A stretch of DNA of 64,000 nt from Eleusine coracana subsp. coracana (lineage: Eukaryota; Streptophyta; Magnoliopsida; Poales; Poaceae), in NCBI GenBank assembly GCA_032690845.1, contig CM064426.1, positions 68,188,403 to 68,252,402 on the forward strand, written 5' to 3'. Shown here in pieces: positions 55,408-64,000 of the stretch. Within the stretch, counting starts at the first letter, position 1. Each line of letters starts with the position of its first letter. Both the position numbers and the translations under genes were made by a program. The notes beneath the pieces were generated by a model that had not been told where the DNA came from, ran no database searches, and saw only the letters and a list, made by a program, of their open reading frames with translations.

Positions 55408-58400
55408 TTCTCTCCCTAGATCTCAACTCATCATTACTTTACATTTTCCATCTCATTAGGGATTTACACATAGAGCATGTCTCTTTGTCACAGCTAATCG
55501 TCGATAGATTCAACATCTACTATACACATCCCTGTTTAGAAAGAGATACTTTTCTTTAGGCCCTAAGTCCAGAATCATAAGGCTTCCCTTAACCCCATAC
55601 CGGCTACATGCTCCTTGAACACGCTGGGCGGTAGGCCTTTCGTGAGCGGATCCGGAAACATTCTTTCAGTCCTTATATGCTCGAGACTTATAGTGCGGTC
55701 CTGGACTTTATCTTTTATAACATAGGTGCTGTTTGGTTCACGTTATTGAATCGTATTCTGATTGCAGGGTCAAACGATTACAATAGATTTTGTTTGTTTG
55801 AGCCCACCCGTAATCCCATTACCCTGTAATCGGATACGGAACTATACAAAACCGAAACAAGCCCCCAACCACCGTAATCAAATCAATTCCCGTCGTCTTC
55901 TCCGCTCAGTCGTTGGCTCTGCTCCCCTACCTACGCTGCCGCCGCCAAATCGAATCACTCCCGTTCTCTGCCTCTCCAAATCATGAGCAAATCTGCCGCG
56001 GTCATGTCCTACAGCGGTGCCTCCGCCTTCCCAAATCGAATTTCAAGACTTCGAGAACAAAAGCCTTCTTAATCTGCCTCCCAAATCGAATTGCTTCCAT
56101 GCTCATGCAGCGGTGCCTCTGCCTCCCAAAATCTCGAGAAAATCTGCTATTGTCTCGCTGCGACCATCATGGCGCAAGGTTTCATCCTCACAAGGCCATC
56201 GCAGCTACTCCTCATTGACTAGTCTGGCCCTGGTATCGAAGACAAGGTGTTGCGCCAGTCTTATTCAAGGCCATGACCCTGCAACCCGATTAAAATCTTA
56301 TGTGAATCTTGGAGATGAGTTGAATTGGGTCTATTTGATTTTTAAGGGGCAGCTGAAAATTGAACATCGTGATTTGTCAAAGCCTTGAACGACGGCGGGA
56401 GGATGGACGCTAGAGCAGCGTTGTCAAGTTAAAGTGTCCATCGCTTCAAAGTGGTGCTCTTCATGGATGAAACAGTCCCAATTACGTTACCAGCAAAGAA
56501 CCAAACAATGTCTGTATTTTGATACATTGTTTACGATTGTAGCGTATTTTCATTTAGTTATTGTTTGCCTTTGCACTTCCGAACCAAACAGAACCTATAG
56601 TACTTTATATTAATGTGCTTGGTAGCAACACTAGACTGATTGTTGTGAGCATATATTACTGCTGGTTTATTATCGTAGTATAACTTTAGTGGTTTCTCAA
56701 TACTATCAACCACTCTTAATCTAGGTATAAATTTCTTTAGCCAGTTGACCTGTCCCGTGGCCTCATAACATGCTATAAACTCGGCATACATGATAGACCC
56801 CGTTGTAATAGTCTGTTTGGAACTTTTTCATGAAATAACTCCTCTTGTCAGGGTAAACACGTATCATGATGTTGATTTCGTGTTATCTGTAGCAAAGTTT
56901 GAATCAGAATAGCCCACCACTTGAAATGAATCTAATCTTCTGTATACTAACATGAGGCCTTTCATTCCTTGCAAATATCGCAAGACTTTCTGTATCAACT
57001 TCCATTGCTCTGGGCCTGGATTACTCTGAAATCTGCCAAGTAACCCGGTGACAAAAGTTAAATCAGGGTGTGTACATACTTGCGCATATTGCAAGCTTTC
57101 CACAGTCGAAGCATATGGTTTCATTTTCATTTCATTGAGCTCATACTTATTCTTTGGTTTTTACCAATCCCCAAATCTTTCACCCTTGACTATAGGACCA
57201 GGTGTGACACTACACTTGTGCATGTTGAATTTCTTCAACACCTTCTCTATATACTTTCTTCTATCTTGGTGAATTTTCATGCTCAAAATATATGATGCTT
57301 CACCAAGATCTTTCATGTCAAAGTTTGAGGACAAGAATTTCTTTGTTTCTTGTAGTAGATTAATATCACTACTGGCCAGTAGAATATCACCCACATATAA
57401 AACTAGGAAAATGAATTTTCCATTCTTGAACTTTGCATAGATGCAATTGTCCTCAATATTTGCTTCAGATCCATATTTCTTTATTATTTCATTGAACTTC
57501 AGGTACCACTGTCTTGAAGATTGCTTTAATCCATAAATGGATCTCTTTAAATAGAATCCCATATTTTCTTTTCCTTCCGCAACAAAACCTTTCGGTTGTG
57601 CCATGTAAACTCTTTCTTCTAAAACTCCGTTTAGGAATGCTGTTTTTACATCTATTTGATGTAATTCTAAATCATAATACGCCACTAGTGCCATTATAAT
57701 CCTGAAAGAATTTTTACAAGAGACTAGAGAAAATGTCTCATTATAATCAATTCCTTCTCTTTGCATAAAACCTTTAGCCACAAGTCGTGCCTTAAACTTT
57801 TCTATATTCCCTCTAGAGTCATATTTAATATTATAAACCCATTTACAACCTACTATTTTGGCTCCTTTAGGAATTTCTTCTAAGTCCCAAACTTCAATGA
57901 GACTCATCAATTTCATTTCATCTTTCTTGGCCTGCAACCATTTAGATGAGTGGACACTTCTCATGGCTTCTTCATATGAGGTGGGATCATCCTCCATATG
58001 ATATTCTTCTATGTTATATTGTTTGTAGTCAGTCAGTATTGCTGACTTTCTAGCTTTTTGAGACCTCCTAGGGGCCTCTTCATTTGGCATAATTTCTGGT
58101 TGAGGCTTTTATGAAGCCTGCTCTTCTGGCATATTATCTGTTTGAGGCTGATCCCCCCACATCAATGACATCAATGTCTGTCAGATCCTGACGAGCAGGT
58201 TCCTCTTGTACCACAGATGAAGTGATAACAGATGCTGGCACTATAACATCAGGCATCACAGGCGCAACATCAATAGGTAGTGAGAAGAGAGGTTCTTGAC
58301 TCATAGAATCAGGTACATATACCTGCTTCTCCTCAAGATTGATCTCTCGAGCTACCATGCTCCCCCTAATCATTTCGTCCTCCAAAAAGATGACATGTCT

Positions 58401-58502
58401 TATTTTTACATACTTTGTATATCTATCCGAGCAGTAGAAACGGTAACCTTTGGATCGTTCTGGGTAGCCGATGAAATGGCAACTCACTGTCTTGAGATCC
58501 AA
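55408..58502 (-). pseudogene. Copia 2 pol: reverse transcriptase and RNase H, broken
   Basis: The integrase C-terminal to RT linker is at 58134-58502 (HFIGYPERSKGYRFYC). RT is at 57161-58090 with KFKARLVAKGFMQREGIDY, LHQIDVKTAFLNGVLEERVY and YGLKQSSRQWYLKFNEI. The catalytic box reads YVGD instead of YVDD, a loss of a metal-binding Asp. The RNase H-side remnants are 56864-57130 and 56558-56791 (YYDNKPAVIYAHNN). At least four frame breaks separate these pieces. A Harbinger-like element (55724-56596) is inserted at the 3' end of pol. Not functional. Confidence 0.88.
55724..56596. mobile_element. Harbinger/Tourist-like element (about 870 bp) with internal repeats
   Basis: Ends ggtgctgtttggttc and gaaccaaacagaacct are inverted repeats of the PIF/Harbinger type. 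Flanking bases (cata / tata) do not give a clear 3-bp target duplication. The interior is unusually GC-rich for a MITE (55880-56280) and repeats phrases such as 'cctc(t/c)gcc(t/-)cccaaatcgaatt' two or three times. This suggests a captured, internally duplicated gene fragment; no protein family recognised. Confidence 0.6.
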
Positions 58503-59168
58503 TTTTCCAAGATTTGGGTTAAATATCTTGGCCTCTGTAGGACTTCCTCACACACAGAGGTGTGCTAGCGAAGGCACTCGTCTAGTCCAAAATTCATACG
58601 GTGTTTTGGGCACCAATTTACTTGGAACTCTATTGAGAATATGAATAACAGTTTTTAAAGCTTCTATCCATAAACTCACTGGTAGTGTGGAGTAGCTCAT
58701 CATGCTATGCACCATATCCATTATGGTACGGTTACGCCTTTCTGCTACTCGAATCTGTTGTGGCTCGTTTGGCGTGGAGTACTGGGCGACTATGCCATTT
58801 TCTTGTAGGAACCTAGCAAATGGTCTTGGGACTTGTCCATAAGGCGTATGCCTCCTGTAGTACTTCCCCCACAGTCAGATCTTACAACTTTAATCTTTAA
58901 ATCATGTTGATTCTCTACTTCTGCTTTAAATATCATAAATTTATCCAATGCCTCTGATCTTTCTTTGATTGGATAAAAAATAACCATAGCGGGAGTAATC
59001 GTCTATGAATGTTATAAATGAGTCATAACCATCCATACTCTTGACAGGAAAACGACCGCAAATATCCGTATGGATGAGCTCTAATATTCCTGTGCTTCTT
59101 TTTGCGTCTTTCTTAATCTTCTTTACGTATTTGCCTTTAATGCATTGTTCTAAGTCTATGAACTCCAA
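58503..59168 (-). pseudogene. Copia 2 integrase remnant
   Basis: Pieces 58941-59168 (LIHTDICGRFPVKSMDG, YDSFITFIDDYSRYGY) and 58790-58987 (LKIKVVRSDCGGST) carry the first and second Asp of the integrase D,D,E core in different frames. The expected DNGGE context is changed to DCGGS, and the E region (58700-58780) is out of frame. The enzyme joined element DNA to the target. Confidence 0.85.
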
Positions 59169-60640
59169 TGGAGGAAGAATGTCACTCTTTACAAGTCTCT
59201 CAATTCTCCCCCTCGAAATATGGCCTAAACGATAGTGCCATAATTTTGATGAGACGCTTGGAGTCTCTTTTGTTTCTTGTTAATTTTAGACGACGAGGAC
59301 ATGTGGTCATTTGAATCATGCATGTTATCATCATTCACATCATGTATCATATTCACATTATCACCAAGTGATAACAAATAAAGCTTATCTTGTAAAGACG
59401 CAAAACCAATGCATTCATTATTGAACAATAGTTCACATTTGCCATTACCAAAATGACAATCATATCCATCAAAATCCGAACGTGATACACTTATTAAGTT
59501 TCTTTGCAATGAAGGTACATAAAAAACATCATGAAGCCTAAGAGTAAAGCCATCTCTAAGCTCTAGGTGAAGATCCACTACAGCTTCAACTTTGGCTTCT
59601 ACTCGATTAGCCACTCTTATCGAACCTTCGTCTCTTCTCATGGTTCACGTCGTACTGAACCCCTATAAACAACTTGCAACATGAATAGTCACTCCTGAAT
59701 CAATCCACCATGTGGATCTAAAATAATTTACAAATGTAATTATGTTCTCACCTTTTCTTGCCATGAACAACTTCAGCCACTTAGTGCAGTTCTTCTTGTA
59801 GTGTCCTTTCTCCTTGTAGTTGAGGCATGTGTCCTTGTCCACTACAACCTGTCCCTCCTGGGCCTATGCTGCTGCTTGCCTTGGGGTTTAGAGTAAAAGA
59901 TAGTTTGTTTGGCTGCTTGCCCTTGTTCTTGTTGTCTTTGTTGTCTTTAACATAGTGGACAGAGCCACCATTCTTATCTCTGAATATGTCATCCTCTAGG
60001 ACACTATTAGCAATAAGCTACTCAAAGGTTCATTTTTCTGGATTCATGTTGTAGTTGGAGACAAAGTTGTCAAATTCCTTTGGCAAGGACAACAACACAA
60101 AATGAATCAGGAGGTCATCCTCAATCTTCAGATTCATAGTATTTAACTTTGCAGCCAAAGTGTTCATCTTTAAGATGTGGTCTCTTATACCACCTCTAGT
60201 GTATTTCTCAGACATAAACTGTCTGATCATCTGTGTGGCACAAGTCTTGGAGGAACCAATAAATTGGTTCTCAATCCTCTAAAGGTAGCCCATGTCAGTC
60301 TCTTCATTTGGGATTGAGCTCATGATGGTGGGCTCAATCGTATTCTTGACAAGAGACAAGCACTTCATGTTGTCAAGAACCCATTTTCTATGCTCAAGTT
60401 AAACTCGAGCTCTGTTGGCAGCCTCATCCCTGTGTCTCTTTGCCCAATCAGCATCTGTCTCCTCTGTGTCCCTGACAAGCTCAAGAGGCTCTATGGGACA
60501 TGGGATAGTCACTACCCAGTCCACCTCACCCATAACAAAAGCAAGGTCGACCATTCTCTTCCAGTCTCCATAGTTGTCCCCTTTCAAGATTGGGATCTAA
60601 GGTAGGAAATTCATCATGGCGGCTCCTGAAATTAATTATG
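59169..60640 (-). pseudogene. Copia 2 gag and protease remnants
   Basis: The gag start region at 60399-60600 (LKGDNYGDWKRMVDLAF) is interrupted by a stop just after the first residues near 60600. The middle of gag is at 60030-60230 (LLSLPKEFDNFVSNYNM). The zinc knuckle at about 59785-59829 reads CLNYKEKGHYKKNC, with the second Cys changed to Tyr. The pre-integrase/protease region is at 59225-59641 (LRLHDVFYVPSLQRNLISVS). Multiple stops and frameshifts. Gag formed the element's particle in active relatives. Confidence 0.85.
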
Positions 60641-61810
60641 AAAGATGAGAACAAAAAAAAATATGTAAATTCTACCATGATATACGTTAAAACCTATATC
60701 ACCATTGGGTAGAAAATAGGCATAATACATAAACCATCATTAGTATGAAATTGCAATTAACAATGTTGGTAAGAAAATTACAATGACATATAATATGAAA
60801 ATTAATGCTCCTAAAATTAAATTCTCCCGTTGATTCGAGATTTAATTTTAGAAAACATCAATTTTAACAATAATCATCAAATTCTATAAACTTGCAGCAG
60901 AAACATAGCAAAAAAACATGTATGAACAGTAGCAAAACATCTTAATTTACCCTCTAGAAAATAATCTCATTGGTTCATATTTTAACAGAGGCAAATTCAT
61001 CAAATTTCATTAAATTCTATGCAAAAATCGATGAAAAAACCGATCAAAACAATTCATAAATGCTACTGTACATGGCTCTGTAATATTAGCCCAAAATGGC
61101 CCAAGACTCTCTTCCATTTTGGCCCAGCTCGGATCAATCTCGCGCACGTGATGACGCAGCCCATTCTATCGACCTTTCGGCCTACCTTGCGCATCCGCGC
61201 GCCCACCTGGGCCGTCGGCCTGGCAGCCACAGCCTAGGCTACCAAAGCGGCCTAGCGCAGGGCAGTGCCCGCACCCGCCTCAATCTCGGTTGTTTGTCAT
61301 AATCGACGGCCGAGCGCGCATCTCACGTGGACAAAACCCTGGCATGCGGCTGCCCCCGAAACCCTAAGCCTCATTCGATTCTTTCCCCACTCCTGCTCCC
61401 TTCTCTCGTTCTCCATGACGCCGAGCGATGCCAGCGAGCGGTCACTGACTAGAGAGAAAGAAGAGGATGGCAACGGCGCCGCCACTGGGCTTTTCGCCAG
61501 CGTGTGCGTCCACCGGCAGTGGGCGCGCCACCGTCGAGCAGCCCCACGACTACGTCCATGAGCTCCCGCGCGACAGCGTCCCGGCGGCGAGTGGCCCTTC
61601 GTTGCCCCCTCCGATGAAAACAGCAGTGGCTCTGCGGTGTTGAGTGGGCTCGAGTGAGTCCACACGCGCCTCTGTTTCTTCGGTGCATCTACAACCCTAA
61701 CCTTAGGGTTAGGGTTTGGGGCTTGGGTGGGGTCTATTGATTTTCTTTGACCGATTCGAAAACCGAGCCTCTTCCACGCCTAGATCTAGAAGGGTGGCTC
61801 TTGATACCAT
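60641..61810 (-). other. 5' leader of copia 2 with primer-binding site
   Basis: Between gag and the right LTR. 60650-61080 is AT-rich; 61100-61680 is GC-rich with overlapping open frames on both strands and no recognisable domain, typical of long retrotransposon leaders. The PBS is at 61796-61809. The short telomere-like phrase ccttagggttagggttt (61700-61716) is not an array. Confidence 0.65.
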
Positions 61811-61882
61811 TGTAAGGTTCTGATCTGTGCCTAGCCTAGCGTCTAGCGAGGGTCTAGCAATGTGAAGGACTCTAAGTGCTAG

Positions 61883-61935
<53 letters not shown>

Positions 61936-62419
61936 AGAGTTACCGGGGTTGTGAAGGAGCGGTGCCGATGCCAAGGAGGCGGCAAAGGTGGATGCCATTG
62001 TCATGTCCATGGCCGGGGTCAATGCAGAGCTGGCAACGGCATCGGTTCTGGCCATCTCCACGGCGAGGATCTCCTCGAGTGCAATGACAATGTGTTGGGG
62101 AAGCGGCGACGGAGGTCGCTGGTGTCGACGGCCTTCAGGTCTCCACCGGCTTTGTCCCGGTACAAAGGGGACATAGGGTGTCGTGGTTGCGGCTTCCCAT
62201 CGCTGGCTGCACCCCTTCTTTTTCAGATCGGGTTAGGGTTCTGTGGGGAGGATTTCTGGCGGCATTCAACCTCGTGAGACATGCCCCAGCATCCTCCCCG
62301 GCTTTTATATGCGCAATGCGACGGGGACTCACCAACTAGAGGAGGGTTAAGACGCCCCTGATTCGCGTGAGATCTGAGTGTTTGGACCGTTGGGTCTAAG
62401 TGTGGGAGATCTACTAACA
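61811..62419 (-). repeat. 5' LTR of copia 2
   Basis: Starts TGTAAGGTTCTGATC, ends ATCTACTAACA. Contains (GA)n at 61886-61933. Substitutions versus the left LTR are spread along its length, indicating an old insertion. Confidence 0.92.
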
Positions 62420-62570
62420 ATATTGCCCAGCAAAGGGCTCCAGACACCACTAGCACCAGCAGGTTCCTATGATGTCTGCCATCAAAGCTTTGTAGCCATG
62501 GCCATGTCGTCAAAAAATTCTATCCTTAAGCATTAACCAAATGAAAACCTTATGCGTTGAAGGATTTTTT
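62420..62570 (-). mobile_element. L1-type LINE 3' end, part 2
   Basis: The - strand frame (FDGRHHRNLLVLVVSGALC) runs up to the copia LTR and its continuation is at 54197-54379. The 5' limit of the LINE is uncertain, near 62520-62570. Confidence 0.65.
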
Positions 62571-63118
62571 TTTCACTTTCCACAGAAATGAGAAAGGGAA
62601 AGAAATTTTGTTCACGAGTATGATTCCAATTTAGGGGCAACTCCAAACATATCTGATTCTACTAATTAATGCAAACACAACGTTTGAACTAAGAGAATCA
62701 TAGGATCTCTATAAACGAAAGAGAAGCTTGGAATTCCATGCTTGGGAGCGCACGTGGCATGGCTAGCCGATCGTTGCCGGTTCCTAGCTGATTTTGCTGT
62801 TCCCTTTGTCACAAAAAAAAAATTAGTGTTGTTCCCTGCCGTGCAGGGCAGAGCGGTGGTGGAGCAAGAAAAGGAGAACTTTTCACGCGCGTGACCCTGA
62901 ACGGAAACAAATGTGGATTTCGACACCACGGCCCGGAGCACTCAGGAGTGGGCTTGGGTCTCAATCGTCGATAATGCTCAGGCCTGGCCTATCATTTCTG
63001 CACCAACGGTCATCAACTCATCATTTCACAAGACAGAGTTGAAACTGACAAATATAATAAGTTCTCTAGTGGGCAGCCTCCTTTTTCCAATATACTCCAA
63101 TAAGACTTGAATTGATTA
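62571..63118. other. Upstream flank of RLP-D
   Basis: No gene recognised. The end of the stretch ('cctttttccaatatactccaataagacttgaattg') is homologous to 27256-27282 upstream of RLP-B. Confidence 0.5.
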
Positions 63119-63414
63119 GGCTAGTCCCAATAAAGTATTTTATTTTATTGTTTCCAAGAGTGATATATCACCAAAAATAATTTGAAACTGTAAATGAAAT
63201 AATCTCTTCAATACATAGTTTCATTTTTTCATTGCACTTAATTCAATGTTCTTTTATTGGTTGTCTATAGGATGAAATGAAACTCCTCTTCTCTAATGTT
63301 AGTATCATAGTGTTTCAAATCTAGAAAACTATATACCCAGTTTTATCTAAATAAAACTCCTTCCCTCTCTTTCCTCATAACTTCTTTGTCATGTCATAAA
63401 AATTGCTAGTAGCC
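63119..63414. mobile_element. Tourist-like MITE (296 bp)
   Basis: Ends ggctagtcccaataaag and aattgctagtagcc, imperfect inverted repeats. Target duplication tta (63116-63118, 63415-63417), as for PIF/Harbinger-derived Tourist MITEs. The RLP-B leader reads caaattgttagcgtggaaat at the same point without the insertion. Internal 'gtttcattttttcattgc' and 'aatgaaactcctcttctc' are typical of this MITE type. Confidence 0.82.
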
Positions 63415-63883
63415 TTAGAGTAGAAATTTTGAGTAGAGACTTAAATGGCCGGTCGGTTATCTGCTGTCGAGCAAGTTGGAACTTTAATTTCAGAACAGCG
63501 AAGACCTTGACTGGCGACTCAAACTGTAAGTATGTCTCGAAGCCAGCAAGTGGCGGAGCCACCTTGGTTCAAGGATGTTCAGCTGAACATCCATGACGTT
63601 TGGCCAAACATGAGTTGTTAAGTGTAATTAGTATAATATATAGAGGAATTAATGAAGAGAATGATACATAGTTGATGTCAAATTTGTTTTCAACAGCTCA
63701 AAAATTTCCTACCCAGTCCATTCGTGTTTGAGCAATGCCAAAAACTAAACTTCAATGCGAAAATTTTTGAACACCCATATCTAAATTCCTGCCTCTGCAA
63801 CTTCGAAACTCTCGTAGTTATAAATACGAAGTCATTTGCAGGTCAGTATATGTTTCACAGGCAAAATTTGTTGTTCGTCCAGC
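63415..63883 (+). promoter_or_regulatory. Leader of RLP-D, with a small TIR insertion
   Basis: 63421-63540 matches 27283-27372 before RLP-B (ttttgag(t/c)agagacttaaatgg, 'ctgctgtc', 'actcaaactgtaagtat'). About 63545-63802 is an insertion absent from RLP-B, with ends agtggcggagcca and tgcctctgcaact (imperfect inverted repeats), bounded by tcgaagc / tcgaaac. After it the shared block tagttataaatacgaag ... ttgcagg (63813-63842) resumes. If gtaagt at 63525 is a real splice donor, the insertion lies within a 5' UTR intron. Confidence 0.55.
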
Positions 63884-64000
63884 ATGCATACCACAGCCAG
63901 TCCCTTTCTCGTGCTCCTCCCCGTCTTATGCACCAATTTTTTCTTGACTGGTAGTGCTATATACAACTGCAGCCCTCCAATGGAGGAAGCTGCATCCCTG
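63884..64000 (+). pseudogene. RLP-D: 5' end of a fourth RLP, cut by the window
   Basis: Begins MHTTASPFLVLLPVLCTN, the signal peptide seen in RLP-A to RLP-C, from an ATG at the homologous position. At about 63960 it reads gctatatacaactgcag where paralogs have gctatacaactgcag. The 2 extra bases shift the frame just after the signal peptide, so the normal ERDALL segment would not be reached in frame. The rest is beyond the window. Whether the gene is dead depends on sequence to the right. Confidence 0.75.

Larger units (their letters stand above)
54381..62419 (-). mobile_element. Ty1/copia LTR retrotransposon 2, degenerate, with nested insertions
   Basis: LTRs 54381-55407 (containing a solo LTR; about 600 bp without it) and 61811-62419 (609 bp). 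They start TGTAAGGTTCTGATCTG and end GATCTACTAACA. The primer-binding site on the - strand, TGGTATCAAGAGCC, is at 61796-61809. A purine tract (gatctagggagagaa, - strand) adjoins the left LTR. The target duplication is acatt / atatt (4 of 5). Domain order is that of copia. It sits inside an L1 tail whose coding frame continues on both sides. Confidence 0.93.

Noticed and set aside
61260..61690. Overlapping 80-120 codon frames as a host gene
   Set aside because: Located in the leader between the copia 2 primer-binding site and gag, open on both strands, no domain recognised.
61690..61730. Telomere-like ccttagggttagggttt
   Set aside because: Only two to three degenerate units inside a retrotransposon leader; not an array.

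Overview
The window looks like nuclear DNA from a grass (Poaceae, species not determined). The grounds are grass-type LRR receptor-like proteins, GC-rich exon-like islands in AT-rich DNA, and dense nested plant transposons (copia and other LTR elements, L1 and RTE LINEs, Helitrons, MULE, hAT, Tourist-like MITE). No bacterial-style gene organisation, tRNA or rRNA gene was seen. All identifications come from reading the sequence; no database search was possible.

The backbone is a tandem cluster of LRR receptor-like protein (RLP) genes of the Cf/EIX2 type, all on the + strand: RLP-A (22244-25284), RLP-B (27460-30493), RLP-C (44761-47664, with its last codons displaced to 50147-50211) and the 5' end of RLP-D (63884 to the window edge). 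Each is a secreted LRR protein with one membrane helix and a short tail, and none has a kinase domain. Every copy carries at least one disabling change, and the changes differ: RLP-A has two stops and two frameshifts, RLP-B a 2-base deletion, RLP-C one TGA plus a MULE in its last codons, RLP-D a 2-base insertion. Non-coding blocks between the genes recur as diverged copies (for example 1-516/5610-6100/14140-14470 and 4200-4700/8385-8610/26390-26740/32350-34650), so the repeating unit is larger than the gene. Degenerate cytochrome P450 pieces on the - strand also recur.

Layout. 1-8614: two or more duplicated non-coding units with three LINE insertions, two of them (L1 tail, RTE) at the same target site. 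8615-13793: Helitron H1 (- strand). 13794-15669: a third non-coding unit. 15675-21612: a complete but disabled Ty1/copia element with a hAT inside one LTR. 21618-35581: RLP-A, RLP-B and their flanks, with a 116-bp LINE scrap, a small non-autonomous LTR element (32862-34532) and a TIR element. 35582-44498: Helitron H2, holding a large compound minisatellite/satellite array and a second hAT. 44499-50454: RLP-C split by a 2.5-kb MULE. 50455-53049: Helitron H3. 53051-53985: P450 pseudogene. 53986-62570: a LINE tail split by a second copia element, which itself carries a solo LTR and a Harbinger-like element. 62570-64000: leader of RLP-D with a MITE and a TIR element.

No intact autonomous transposon and no certainly intact host gene is present. 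The paralogous units serve as natural empty sites, which makes several insertion boundaries unusually well supported (RTE/L1 pair, H3, MULE, MITE).
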